Assembly (NCBI RefSeq): GCF_046630445.1 | Contig: NC_092333.1 | Location: 97,624,001 to 97,688,000, forward strand | DNA length: 64,000 bases | Direction: 5' to 3' | Origin: Rutidosis leptorrhynchoides | Lineage: Eukaryota > Streptophyta > Magnoliopsida > Asterales > Asteraceae | Shown here: piece after piece, positions 1 to 10,967 of the stretch | Layout of the letters: every line of letters starts with the position of its first letter | How positions within the stretch are numbered: the first letter of the stretch is position 1 | The notes under the pieces: model-generated | What the model saw: the letters and a program-made list of their open reading frames with translations, nothing else | What the model was told of the DNA's origin: nothing | The model's database searches: none | Position numbers and translations under genes: made by a program

Positions 1-361
1 ATCTAGGTTGGAGTTGATTTTTCAAAGGGATAGAAAGATTAGGTTTGTTGTCTACCAAAGAAGTTGAAGACTTGTAAATCGGATCTCCACCAGGTTTGGA
101 GAAAAGTGCTTAGTGAAGCAACAAATTCCGATTAGTGTAATCAGGGATTGGATTAAGGTGGATTAGTTAACATCCACCCGAACCACTATAAATCCTTGTG
201 TCTATGTTCTTTACATTACTTCATTTATCATTTTGAACATATACACTACACACATCAAGTTTGAGTTGAATTGGTTGATCAAAGTTAATCGAATTTGGTG
301 ATCAATCAAAAAAGTGTTAAAAACGTATCAAGTAACTATTCACCCCCTCTAGTTACTTACA
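1..361 (+). repeat. 3' part of a retrotransposon LTR (remnant, cut by window edge)
   Basis: The segment contains a TATA-like CTATAAATCC near 188 and a block ending TTCACCCCCTCTAG near 350. Both resemble the promoter and 3' end of plant Copia-type LTRs as I remember them. No coding region or second LTR is visible, and the left end lies outside the window. The right boundary (…CTTACA, about 361) is a guess. It could also be other repetitive DNA. Confidence 0.4.
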
Positions 362-721
362 GCACGATTGCACTGCGACAACCTCTTTCTTACTTTTTGT
401 TTTCTGCATTTTGGAGCTAAAAAAAATGTGAATAATCAAGTTCACCACAAATAACTTATTTGCGATTTGTAAACACGATAATTAACAAATCAAGCTCAAG
501 TCGCCGAGCCAAACACCCCCATAGTCTTTTTACTTATCCCATATCATCTATAGTTAATATTAAAATCCTATAATGATGATGTCATTATTAGGTTAATTCT
601 TTTGTTAAAAAGATCAAAAAAAAAAAATTTAAGCATGGTGGGTGATGTCATTAACCTAAATAATTTTGAATTATAATTAAATCTTATTACTTAATTATTA
701 TTATTAAATCTTATTAATAAA

Positions 722-866
722 TTTTTTTTTTTTTAAAGGCAAGTTGTTGGTATCGAATACTCTCATTTGCCACGCACGCACGTCCGTCGGGCAGGAAACC
801 CAAACCGCATTACAGGAATCCGAACCTTATACCAATACTAAAACTAGGCAGAAGGAAACCAATACT
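722..866 (-). repeat. SINE-like retroposed fragment
   Basis: Read on the minus strand, the segment contains GGTTCGGATTCC, close to a tRNA-type B box, and ends in TTGCCTTT followed by an A-run (the T-run at 722-734). This layout of a box B with an A-rich tail is what a tRNA-derived SINE would show. No target-site duplication was found. The rest of 362-1656 holds only AT-rich sequence and the 84-bp duplication listed separately. Confidence 0.3.
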
Positions 867-1017
867 AAATTTATATTTTAATTTACACTTTTAAAATAAA
901 ATGACAATCAATATTATCTCTTATGATTGGATGTGGATTGTTTAATATGCATTTTAGGTGTTTGATGAAATGTTCAACTGACGAGTTTCTTAGTCGGACT
1001 CTGTGGTTCCACGGGTC

Positions 1018-1185
1018 ATTAAACTAAATTACTTTAGCATTTACGTTCACTTAATACCTAAAACATATCATTAAACTGTTTCGTTTAAACAAACTCGTGG
1101 TATTAAACTAAATGAATTTAGTATTTACGTTCACTTAATATCTAAAACATATCATTAAAATGTTTCGTTTAAACAAAATCGTGGT
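1018..1185. repeat. 84-bp tandem duplication
   Basis: Two adjacent copies begin ATTAAACTAAAT at 1018 and 1102. They share the blocks TTTACGTTCACTTAATA, CTAAAACATATCATTAAA and TGTTTCGTTTAAACAAA with only a few mismatches. No gene is seen in it. Confidence 0.8.
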
Positions 1186-1656
1186 TGTACGGGTCATTTC
1201 ACTAGTATAATTATAATTTTGAAAAGATTTTTTTTTTTTTTTTGTAAGCGTGTTATAGTCAGAATGTAAAAGTAAAATGTTACTATTGTTTTTGTTTAAA
1301 AAGGATTGTATAATCATAAAATAATCATTCGATATTATGAAAGTAACTACAAACCAACTAAGTTGTAGTCCACCAAAATCCTTGACTTCTAAGAAAACAC
1401 ATAATTTTGGTCTCTTTTCTAGAAGTGGAAAAATAATTATTAGTCAATTATAATTGACAAGTACAATTATAAGTCATAGATGTGATGGCAACCTTTTCAA
1501 GAATGCCCATAGTGCTCCATAACGTAGTCAAATAATCTTAAATTATCATTCATTACCCAACAAACACCAAAAACAACACACACCCATTGTCTGTTATTTC
1601 AGAAAGATTTTGAAAGCAAAACTCCAAAATAGTTTCATACATGGGAGTACAATAGA

Positions 1657-1963
1657 CAGTGGCGGAACCAGCATGGGGGGGGCGGCATATGCCCCCAGTC
1701 GATTTGCAATTTTTAGTGTAAAAATTTTGAGTTTTTCGATTTTGTCCCCCGTGAAAAAAATATTTTGCCCCAAAACCACCATATTTTGTCCCAAAACCTC
1801 CGTATTTTGCCCCAAAACCTTCATATTTTGCCTAAAAACCACCACATTTTGCTCAAAAATCACCATATTTTTCCCCAAAACCTCTATATTTTACCAAAAA
1901 AAAATTGATACGCTTTAAAAAAAATTTCGCCCCGAGTGAAAAAAATTCCTGTTTTCGCCACTG
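1657..1963. mobile_element. hAT-type non-autonomous element (MITE), 307 bp
   Basis: The ends are inverted: CAGTGGCG on the left and CGCCACTG on the right. They are flanked by a perfect 8-bp target duplication ACAATAGA (1649-1656 and 1964-1971). An 8-bp duplication with CAGTGGCG-like ends fits the hAT superfamily. There is no transposase. The open frames across it on both strands arise from an internal minisatellite and are not genes. Confidence 0.87.
1761..1895. repeat. 21-bp minisatellite inside the hAT MITE
   Basis: About 6.4 tandem units of 21 bp follow the pattern TATTTTGCCCCAAAACCNCCN, with a few substitutions per unit. Because 21 is a multiple of three, the repeat keeps frames open and yields a spurious VLGQNMV-like repetitive peptide on the minus strand. 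Confidence 0.9.
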
Positions 1964-1971
1964 ACAATAGA

Positions 1972-2639
1972 CCGGGCCAGAGTCACCATGAGGCAGTCGG
2001 AGTCAGCCTTCTCTAGTGACAATTTTATCGAGTTCAATTTTAAAGTCATAAAATTACAGAAAGAAAATTTTTTGCCAATAAGAGAAATACTCCGTCAATG
2101 ATGTTTGCAATGGTAAAGAAGATAAAAAAGAATTAACAATAAAAAGACGAGAAAGAGGGGTAATTTATGTGTGTAAATACGTCTAATCAAGATTAGACTT
2201 TTACAAGCTCATATTCAAACTTTTCAAGTTACCTATAAGTTGAACGAATACTACTTATAATTTCAACGTTTAAAATGAAACAAAACAAAATATACGAGTC
2301 AAAATGGTATGCAAAAATCAAATGACTTACTTCGTATATCCTAGCGTTATTCGAGAAGCCTTTCCACCAAAAAGGTTAGAGATTCAAGCCATATTAGTAG
2401 ATTAACAAGTGTTGGATGAGTGAGTTGTCGTTCTGTAAAATTGGTATTCAAAAATAAAAGAAGTTGGTACTCGCTATTACTAACATATAAACCGTTATGA
2501 TATTGTGAAGAACATACATCATCTCAACTAATAAGTTACGGAGTATTTGTTACAATTGGATTTCTATTTCTATGTGTTGTATTCTTTTGGTTTGTTTCAT
2601 TAATTGGTAAAATAATTCTGTTTTATTGAAATTATTACT

Positions 2640-2672
<33 letters not shown>

Positions 2673-3519
2673 AGAAAAAAAAAAAAAGAGACTGTGACAT
2701 AGAGTAACATGGGATATAGTACGGAGTATAAATTAAAAAAATTACTGGACGATATGACATTACATAAATAGTGTACAAAAGTTTGACCTTTTAGACTAAA
2801 ATCCTTTTTGGGTTTACATTTACAACAATCCAATTGAAACAAGTTTGAACCTTTGACACCAAACCAAACAATCATAACCTCGTCAGATCCGTCCTCTTGT
2901 CTTGCTGGGTCCTATACATATCCATCTGCTTTCTCTTCTTTTTTTTATTTTTTCTTTTGTCTGCCCAAAAATTTATTTATTTCCCAGACATATACATATA
3001 CACATAAATATATCTATCATATCTTATATGTATATGTAGGTCCAAACACTGAAACACACAAGGGTTTAGTGCAGTTAGTCTAGGTTTGAACTTGATTGGT
3101 GAGTGTGAATTGCAACTCTTTCAAGATTTTTTTTCTCATTATTCTTAAAGATAAAAACTTTAATCTTCTGAATCAATTAATTTTCCCTTTTTTACTCCCC
3201 AAAAAAGGGTTTCTGTCAATTTTCAAATCTATTTCCAAAATAGCAAAAGCTTACCTTTTTACTAAACTTTCACCACTTTAAACATAAATGATTAGGGTTG
3301 TCTACATCTTCACATTCAAAGTGAATCCCAGGTCTGAATGATGTATCCATGTGGATTCATGTAACAGTTGACTTTTTGTTGACCATGGCAGATTAACAAG
3401 ATTGAAGATTTGGGGTTTCAAGATTTTTCGATTTTTTGTGGGTGTTACTTTCATTGAGCAAGTGGGGTTTGGTTTAATTGTGAAAAGATTCAATCTTTGT
3501 GGGTGATTTGATTATTTAC
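1972..3519. other. Intergenic DNA upstream of the TIR-NB-ARC gene
   Basis: No convincing gene is seen. It contains a T-run followed by an A-run at 2642-2688, two TACGGAGTA motifs (about 2536 and 2723) and pyrimidine-rich sequence at 2930-2970. The stretch from about 3080 to 3519 probably includes the promoter and first untranslated exon of the gene that follows, but the transcription start cannot be fixed from sequence alone. Confidence 0.5.
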
Positions 3520-4062
3520 ATGGCTACAAAGCAAGTAAGAGTTTAAATTTCTTTCTTTGTTTTTCTTCAGATCTGGAATTTTATAATATGGACAATTAAT
3601 TAGAAGATTCCTTGTGTATGCAATTGATTCTTTAGATCTGTAATGCCATTGGCCTCTACGTTTGTTAATTGCCCCAAGATCCTTACACCCAATTCATGGT
3701 TTTAATTTCTCGTTCTTGAAAAGAGTTATTTTATTTTAGTTTCATATTATAAATTTATATTTATTGATTCTATATATCTTATTCATTGTTTTTAGCTTTT
3801 ATGCAATTGTTGGGTTCCTCTTCTTTTGAAACAGTATGAATCTAAATTTATTTAATCATTGATTGATTAATGCCATGAAAGATTTTAATTGTATGCATTT
3901 TGATGTTAGAACCATCTTACTAGTTATTTATGTAGCTATTAGTTAAATAGTATGCAAGTTATGTTTTATGAAATCAAAGTGCCTGTGATGCAGTTTAGAC
4001 CAAAAATATTGACGCATTCAATTAATTTTCAGATGATTGGAACTAGTTCTAAGAGGTATTGA
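3520..4062 (+). promoter_or_regulatory. Upstream ORF split by a 5'UTR intron
   Basis: An ATG at 3520 opens five codons up to a strong donor CAA|GTAAGA (exon end 3534). The matching acceptor TTTTCAG|ATG ends at 4032. Spliced, the small ORF reads MATKQMIGTSSKRY and stops at TGA 4060-4062, 11 nt before the main start at 4074. Unspliced, it still ends after eight codons. An ORF ending so close to the main ATG would be expected to limit initiation. Its conservation is unknown. Confidence 0.5.
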
Positions 4063-4073
4063 TTATACCGAAA

Positions 4074-7009
4074 ATGGACATACGAGACGAAAGCTCAAGA
4101 CTTGGATCAACTTTGAGGAATTTATCATCTTCATCGTCGGTATTTTTTTCAGCAAATCAATCACCATTTTTCTCTCCAAGAACATCGTCTTTGCAGCCAT
4201 CTGACGGTACAATTTTAAAAAATTGAAGCCGAATTAATATTTTTATTCTTATGTTCAATGTCAAATTTATAACGATAGCTACATTCAACTTTCAGAGGTG
4301 CACGCGGCGGCAACTACATCGAGTGATCGACAAAACTTCGAGCTCATAACCTCCTCAACTGGCCTATCCTCCAGCAACCCATTACCATATGCCACCTGTC
4401 ATGAAAATGAAGCTTTTGACCCAAGAGAAAAGTCAAAGAAAGTCCCTCGAAGTCCAATTTCGTCATATACACAACCATCAACCTCTTACTGTCCAACTAG
4501 ATTAAGGAGCTTCGATGTGTACATAGGATTTCATGGAAAGAAGCCGTTATTGTTACGTTTTGTTAATTGGTTGCGAGCGGATTTAGAAGTACAAGGATTA
4601 AGTTGCTTTGTTACAGATAGAGCAAAATGTAGAAATTCACGAAAACATAACAATGTCGAAAAAGCCATGGACGCTTCGACGTTTGGGGTTGTTATATTAA
4701 CTAGAAAATCGTTTAGGAACCCGTATACTATTGAAGAATTAAGATTCTTTGCGAGTAAGAAGAATTTGGTCCCGGTTTATTTTGATGTGGGCCCCGATGA
4801 TTGTCTTGTTAGAGATATAGTTGAGAGACGAGGAGAGACATGGGAACGATATGGTGGCGAGTTATGGCTTCTTTACGGTGGGTTAGAAAATGAATGGAGA
4901 GAAGCGGTCAACGGGTTGACCCGTGTCGATGAATGGAAACTCGAGGCCCGTGACGGAAAATGGCGGGATTGTATTCTTCGAGCTGTGACCCTTTTGGCGT
5001 TGAGGTTAGGCCGAAGAAGCGTTGTTGATAGATTGACAAAATGGCGGGAAAAAGTTGAAAACGAGGAGTTCCCGTATCCGCGTAACGAGAATTTTATCGG
5101 GAGAAAAAAGGAACTTTCGGAGCTCGAATTCATGCTTTTTGGCGATGTTATCGGGGATAGGGAACGGGATTATTTCGAACTTAAAGCGAGACCAAGAAGA
5201 AAGAACTTGATTCATAGTTGGGGTAGGAGTAATTCGATAGACGAACGTAGAAGAGAACTGAAAACCGAACCGAGAAGTAGTAGAAGACGAAAAGGGAAAG
5301 AACCGGTGGTTTGGAAGGAATCGGAGAAGGAAATCGAGATGCAAAATACCGATTTTATCCCGAAACCGAAACCCGGGAGGCGAAAAAGGGCTGTGAAAGT
5401 TGTGTACGGAAAAGGGATTGCGTGTATATCGGGCGACTCAGGTATTGGTAAAACCGAGTTACTTCTTGAATTCGCTTATAGATTTCATCAAAGGTATAAA
5501 ATGGTGTTATGGATCGGGGGCGAAAGTAGATACATTCGACAAAATTATTTAAATTTATGGTCTTTTTTAGAAGTTGATGTCGGAATCGAATCTGGTTTAG
5601 AGAGAAGCAGGACGAAAAGCTTCGAAGAACATGAAGAAACTGCTGTGGCTAGAATCCGAAAGGAGCTAATGAGAAACATTCCGTTTTTGGTAATAATAGA
5701 TAATTTAGAATCCGAAAAAGATTGGTGGGATCATAAACACGTAATCGATCTTCTTCCCCGTTTTGGTGGAGAAACGCACGTTCTTATATCCACTCGAATC
5801 TCAGAGTTAATGAATATGGAACCGTTACGTCTTTCATACTTATCGGGAGTCGAAGCGATGTCTTTAATGCAAGGAAACGTAAACGATCGTGCGGGTCCTG
5901 TTTCCGAAATCGACGCATTACGTATTATCGAAGAAAAACTCGGGAGGTTGACTTTAGGGTTATCTATTGTTGGTGCGGTTTTATCTGAGCTTCCTATAAC
6001 ACCGAGTCGATTATTGGATACAATTAACCGAATGCCTTCAAATGGACGAGAACGAGAAAGTAATTCGTTAAGACGAAACATGTTTCTCTTGCAGCTAATC
6101 GAGGTTTGTTTCTCGATATTCGATCACGCTGATGGCCCACGAAGCTTAGCAACACGAATGGTTCTTGCTAGTGGCTGGTTCGCACCTGGGTCAACCCCAG
6201 TTTCATTACTGGCTCTTGCCGCTAAACGGGTCCCAGAAAAACATCACCGGACTCGACTATGGCAAAAGATTTTGAGGTCCTTAACCTGCGGATGTTCGTC
6301 TTTATATGACAAGAAATCTGAAACCGAAGCGTGTTCTGTTTTGTTACGGTTCAACCTTGCTCGAGCCTGCACTAAAGACGGTTACATCCGGTTTAACCAT
6401 CTGGTTAGAATGTATGCACGAAAAAGAAGCGTTCCTGGGACCGCTCAGGCAGTGGTTCAAACAATCTTGACCCGAGGTACAATTATTAATCATTCGGACC
6501 ATATTTGGGCTGCGTGTTTTTTGTTATTAGGGTTTGGATCCGATCCAGTTGTTATTGATATCAAAGCTTCTGAATTGCCGTTTTTGGTTAAGGAAGTAAT
6601 TTTACCGCTTGCGATAAGAACGTTCATTCGATTTTCACGTTGTACGGCCGCTTTAGAACTACTACGATTGTGCACAAATGCGCTTGAAGCTGCTGACGAG
6701 GCGCTAGTTGCACCTGTTGAAAAATGGTTGGATAAATCGTTGTGTTGGAAACCGATTCAAACGGATGCTCAATTAAACCCTAGTTTATGGCAAGATTTAG
6801 CGCTTTGTAGAGCAACTGTTCTTGAAGTTAGAGCGAAGTTGATGCTAAGAGGAGGACAATTTGATATCGGAGATGATTTAATTCGTAAAGCGATTTTTAT
6901 TAGGAGTTCGATTTGTGGTGAAGATCATCCTGATACGGTATCTGCGCGCGAAACGCTTAGTAAACTTACGAGACTTTTAGCGAATGTTCAAATGCATACG
7001 TCGCCGTAG
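4074..7009 (+). CDS. TIR-NB-ARC protein without LRRs (XTNX/TNP lineage)
   Basis: The protein is probably 948 aa from two coding exons: 4074-4206 and 4296-7009. The 89-bp intron has a GTACAA donor and a TTTCAG acceptor, and the junction codon is GAG. A TIR domain starts near residue 114 (RSFDVYIGFHG) and keeps the glutamate of the NADase motif (YTIEEL, about residue 192). A basic linker follows. The nucleotide-binding domain has a P-loop GDSGIGKTE near 424, a kinase-2 motif FLVIIDNL near 508 and an RNBS-B-like HVLISTRI. The usual GLPLA motif appears as LTLGLSIVGA. The C-terminus is helical and TPR-like (FDIGDDLIRKAIFIRSSICGE) with no LRRs. From memory the family is a conserved, mostly low-copy TIR-NBS lineage with two Arabidopsis members (AT4G23440, AT5G56220) of similar length. 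Its role is poorly known; TIR enzymatic signalling is inferred. The frame is intact, so the gene looks functional. Confidence 0.9.
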
Positions 7010-7029
7010 ATTTATACAGAAATTGTTAC

Positions 7030-7035
7030 AATAAA
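7030..7035 (+). terminator. Likely poly(A) signal of the TIR-NB-ARC gene
   Basis: AATAAA lies 21 nt after the stop codon and is followed by a long T-rich stretch (7036-7060). The short distance makes this a plausible but unproven near-upstream element. More distal signals are possible. Confidence 0.35.
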
Positions 7036-7436
7036 TCTTTATTCTTTTTTTTTTTTTCTTTTCTGAATTTAGAGGAATTTTATACCATTTTTGAGTATGT
7101 GAGCTGCATTTACAGTTATGTGTCGCCAGTTTTTTGTGTTGGAACTTATTTGTATCTGCAGATGACTTTCAAGAATGCTAATTAAATGAAGGTAATTTAA
7201 TTTAATGATTCTTGAAATGAAATTTCTAAGTTTGAAGATTACATTCTTGAAGTGACCATGTTTGATCATATATAATTAAAATAACAGCTTTTAACTGAAT
7301 TTGTAGAAACTTATAGCATTTTTATTGTATTTGAGCTTAGTATGTAGTCCTATTTTGCTAACTATAGAAGCAGTTGCAATAGGTCTTTTGTACTCGGTCT
7401 TAATCGATGCTGAGTTCTGATGATTGAGGGACTTAA
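7036..7436. other. Spacer between the TIR-NB-ARC gene and the MULE
   Basis: AT-rich sequence in which I see no gene. It probably contains the 3'UTR of the preceding gene. The MULE left terminus should lie near its right end, but the terminal inverted repeat partner was not found, so the border is approximate. Confidence 0.4.
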
Positions 7437-7789
7437 CCGGGGGATTATCACCAAAATGCCCAAATATTTTGGTCCCCTTGCACCAGAGCCCAAAAAAAAA
7501 AAAATTGACAAAATGTCCTCGCAAGGCGCAAGGTACCTTGCGTACAGACAGGCGCAAGTACGCAAGCTTCCTTGCGTCCTTGCGCCTTTATCTTATCAGG
7601 ATAGGATTTTCAGGATAAGATTTCATTAGATTTTCTAGATTTTCATGGATAGAATTTCGATCCTATATAAAGAATGTCCCTGGAACTTGTAATTTATCAT
7701 TTCCTCACAACTCATTCCCAAAGAATTTCAGTGATTATTGGCTACACAAGGTAGATTTTCAAGCATTTTTTTGCACTACCTAAGTATTT
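7437..7789 (+). promoter_or_regulatory. MULE 5' region: probable terminus, palindromes and TATA box
   Basis: The stretch from 7437 (GGGGATTATCACC…) resembles a MULE terminal repeat in composition. It is followed by a cluster of GC-rich palindromes at 7518-7592, including the perfect CGCAAGGTACCTTGCG. A TATA box TATATAA lies at 7664-7670, about 120 bp before the transposase ATG at 7790. That is a normal distance for a plant promoter with a short leader. Confidence 0.5.
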
Positions 7790-8965
7790 ATGAATTGTGT
7801 TAATGAAGATAAATTTGTTGTTCATATATGTTGTGGGGGTTCTTTTGAGTTTATTAACAACATTCCCATGTATTTACCCCTAGATTGTTTTAGAATTCGG
7901 CTAAAACTACCTGTTGCACCTATAAAACCAATGAATCAGAAAATATTATTAAAAAATGTTCTTAAAAAAATACAAATGCCACTCAATTCACCTGTTTCAA
8001 TGAGATACATTTATAATAACCGTGTTTTTGATATTACGGATGATTATGAAGACTTTCAAGAGTTCTTACAATATGCAATTGTAAATGTTCCGATTGATAT
8101 TTATGTTGCTGAGAAAGTGCGAATGAATCTACCACAACGAAACCCAGAAACACACGTACCACAACGAAACCAAGAAACACACCAACCAAAACGAAACCCA
8201 GAAACACTCCAACCACAACCAGACCCAGAAACACACTCAACACAAGTCACTGAACCAAACCTTCTTAATTTAGAAGCGGAAGAACCTGAAATGCCACCTC
8301 CAAACACTGAAGAGTTTGATATGTTTAACTATAGTGTTGAAAACGTATGTAAAATTAAAGAAGGAGATCACCCGTTTGAGATATCTGTTGTCGCATCTAG
8401 TGATTCAGATGGAGAAAAAGACGGAGACGAAGACGAAGAAGATCAATATGAAGAAGAAAAGCAAGATTTATTCTGGAATATGCCACCTCTATTGAGTCAG
8501 CATGAGCAAGAGCCTGAATTTACGACACAAACACCAACCACGTATAGAATATCAGATTTAATTAAAGTTCGTCAAACTTTTTTGAACAAGGCCGAGTTCA
8601 TAAACACTCTATTTACAAAATGTCTTGAAGAAAACTTCCAAATTAAGCCTGTAAAGACGGACAAATCTCGATACACCGCTAATTGTGTGTTGCCAAATTG
8701 TGAATGGAAAATTAGTGCTTACAAAATACGGAACACTGAAAACTTTATGGTAAAGAAATTGCATGACGTACACACATGCTCACGCACACTAATTATGGGA
8801 AACAATAAACATGCTACCAAAAAGGTGTTGGGTAGTATGCTTGTGGATTCTTTCAAGTCTGCAAACCGGGAATACAAAGCAAATGATATACGTGCGGATA
8901 TAGGACAACGGTTCGGTGTCAGCATATCTTACAATCAAGCATGGAGGGCCAAATGTCATACATTA
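7790..8965 (+). pseudogene. MULE (Mutator-like) transposase, N-terminal part, cut by an LTR element
   Basis: 392 codons run from ATG 7790 to the insertion point. The N-terminus (FVVHICCGGSFEF…) looks like the PB1-like domain often found in plant MULE proteins. A degenerate QRNPETH-type repeat follows (four units of about 10 aa, nt 8125-8240). Next comes an acidic stretch, then a MuDR-type DNA-binding domain (FLNKAEFINTLFTKCLEENF) with cysteines and histidines of a WRKY-GCM1-like finger (CVLPNC … HDVHTC). The stop TGA at 8966-8968 is simply the first three bases of the inserted LTR. Without the insertion the frame continues at 34046. The protein would bind element ends and catalyse transposition in the nucleus; here it is broken. 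Confidence 0.88.
8125..8240 (+). repeat. 30-bp tandem repeat within the MULE coding region
   Basis: Four diverged units of about 30 bp (CCACAACGAAACCCAGAAAC…) encode the QRNPETH-like repeat. The unit is a multiple of three, so the frame is preserved. Confidence 0.75.
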
Positions 8966-10967
8966 TGAAATGTCTCGTTCTTATTGATTAAAAACGTTCC
9001 ATATTAATTGATTTCGTTGCGAGGTTTTGACCTCTATATGAGACGTTTTTCAAAGACTGCATTCATTTTAAAACAAACCATAACCTTTATTTCATCAATA
9101 AAGGTTTAAAAAGCTTTACGTAGATTATCAAATAATGATAATCTAAAATATCCTGTTTACACACGACCATTACATAATGGTTTACAATACAAATATGTTA
9201 CAACAAAATAAGTTTCTTGAATGCAGTTTTTACACAATATCATACAAGCATGGACTCCAAATCTCGTCCTTATTTAAGTATGCGACAGCGGAAGCTCTTA
9301 ATAATCACCTGAGAATAAACATGCTTAAAACGTCAACAAAAATGTTGGTGAGTTATAGGTTTAACCTATATATATCAAATCATAATAATAGACCACAAGA
9401 TTTCATATTTCAATACACATCCCATACATAGAGATAAAAATCATTCATATGGTGAACACCTGGTAACCGACATTAACAAGATGCATATATAAGAATATCC
9501 CCATCATTCCGGGACACCCTTCGGATATGATATAAATTTCGAAGTACTAAAGCATCTGGTACTTTGGATGGGTTTTGTTAGGCCCAATAGATCTATCTTT
9601 AGGATTCGCGTCAATTAGGGTGTCTGTTCCCTAATTCTTAGATTACCAGACTTAATAAAAAGGGGCATATTCGATTTCGATAATTCAACCATAGAATGTA
9701 ATTTCACGTACTTGTGTCTATTTTGTAAATCATTTATAAAACCTGCATGTATTCTCATCCCAAAAATATTAGAATTTAAAAGTGGGACTATAACTCACTT
9801 TCACAGATTTTTACTTCGTCGGGAAGTAAGACTTGGCCACTGGTTGATTCACGAACCTATAACAATATATACATATATATCAAAGTATGTTCAAAATATA
9901 TTTACAACACTTTTAATATATTTTGATGTTTTAAGTTTATTAAGTCAGTTGTCCTCGTTAGTAACCTACAACTAGTTGTCCACAGTTAGATGTACAGAAA
10001 TAAATCGATAAATATTATCTTGAATCAATCCACGACCCAGTGTATACGTATCTCAGTATTGATCACAACTCAAACTATATATATTTTGGAATCAACCTCA
10101 ACCCTGTATAGCTAACTCCAACATTCACATATAGAGTGTCTATGGTTGTTCCGAAATATATATAGATGTGTCGACATGATAGGTCGAAACATTGTATACG
10201 TGTCTATGGTATCTCAAGATTACATAATATACAATACAAGTTGATTAAGTTATGGTAGGAATAGATTTGTTACCAATTTTTACGTAGCTAAAATGAGAAA
10301 AATTATCCAATCTTGTTTTACCCATAACTTCTTCATTTTAAATCCGTTTTGAGTGAATCAAATTGCTATGGTTTCATATTGAACTCTATTTTATGAATCT
10401 AAATAGAAAAAGTATAGGTTTATAGTCTAAAAAATAAGTTACAAGTCGTTTTTGTAAAGGTAGTCATTTCAGTCGAAAGAACGACGTCTAGATGACCATT
10501 TTAGAAAACATACTTCCACTTTGAGTTTAACCATAATTTTTGGATATAGTTTAATGTTCATAATAAAAATCATTTTCTCAGAATAACAACTTTTAAATCA
10601 AAGTTTATCATAGTTTTTAATTAACTAATCCAAAACAGCCCGCGGTGTTACTACGACGGCGTAAATCCGGTTTTACGGTGTTTTTCGTGTTTCCAGGTTT
10701 TAAATCATTAAGTTAGCATATCATATAGATATAGAACATGTGTTTAGTTGATTTTAAAAGTCAAGTTAGAAGGATTAACTTTTGTTTGCGAACAAGTTTA
10801 GAATTAACTAAACTATGTTCTAGTGATTACAAGTTTAAACCTTCGAATAAGATAGCTTTATATGTATGAATCGAATGATGTTATGAACATCATTACTACC
10901 TTAAGTTCCTTGGATAAACTTACTGGAAAAGAGAAAAATGGATCTAGCTTCAACGGATCCTTGGATG
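8966..10967 (-). repeat. 3' LTR of the outer element, first segment
   Basis: Matches 30791-32791 almost base for base. It ends at the GGATG target duplicate where the inner element entered. Open frames inside it have no recognisable product and recur in the other LTR only because the LTRs are copies. Confidence 0.93.

Noticed and set aside
2085-2547. Inverted AAATACTCCGT motifs that could be Stowaway MITE ends
   Set aside because: Only about 11 bases match, the interior shows no arm similarity, and the motif recurs elsewhere (2723, 37456), so chance or old remnants explain it.
2600-3281. Open frames in the region upstream of the TIR-NB-ARC gene
   Set aside because: They arise from T- and A-runs and pyrimidine-rich DNA and have no domain or coding character.
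8034-8307. Minus-strand frames rich in LGFVVVGVF
   Set aside because: Shadow of the 30-bp repeat in the MULE transposase on the opposite strand.
9177-9975. Plus-strand ORFs of 84 and 87 codons, repeated at 31002-31800
   Set aside because: They recur only because they lie in the two LTRs of the same element, run antisense to it, and show no domain.
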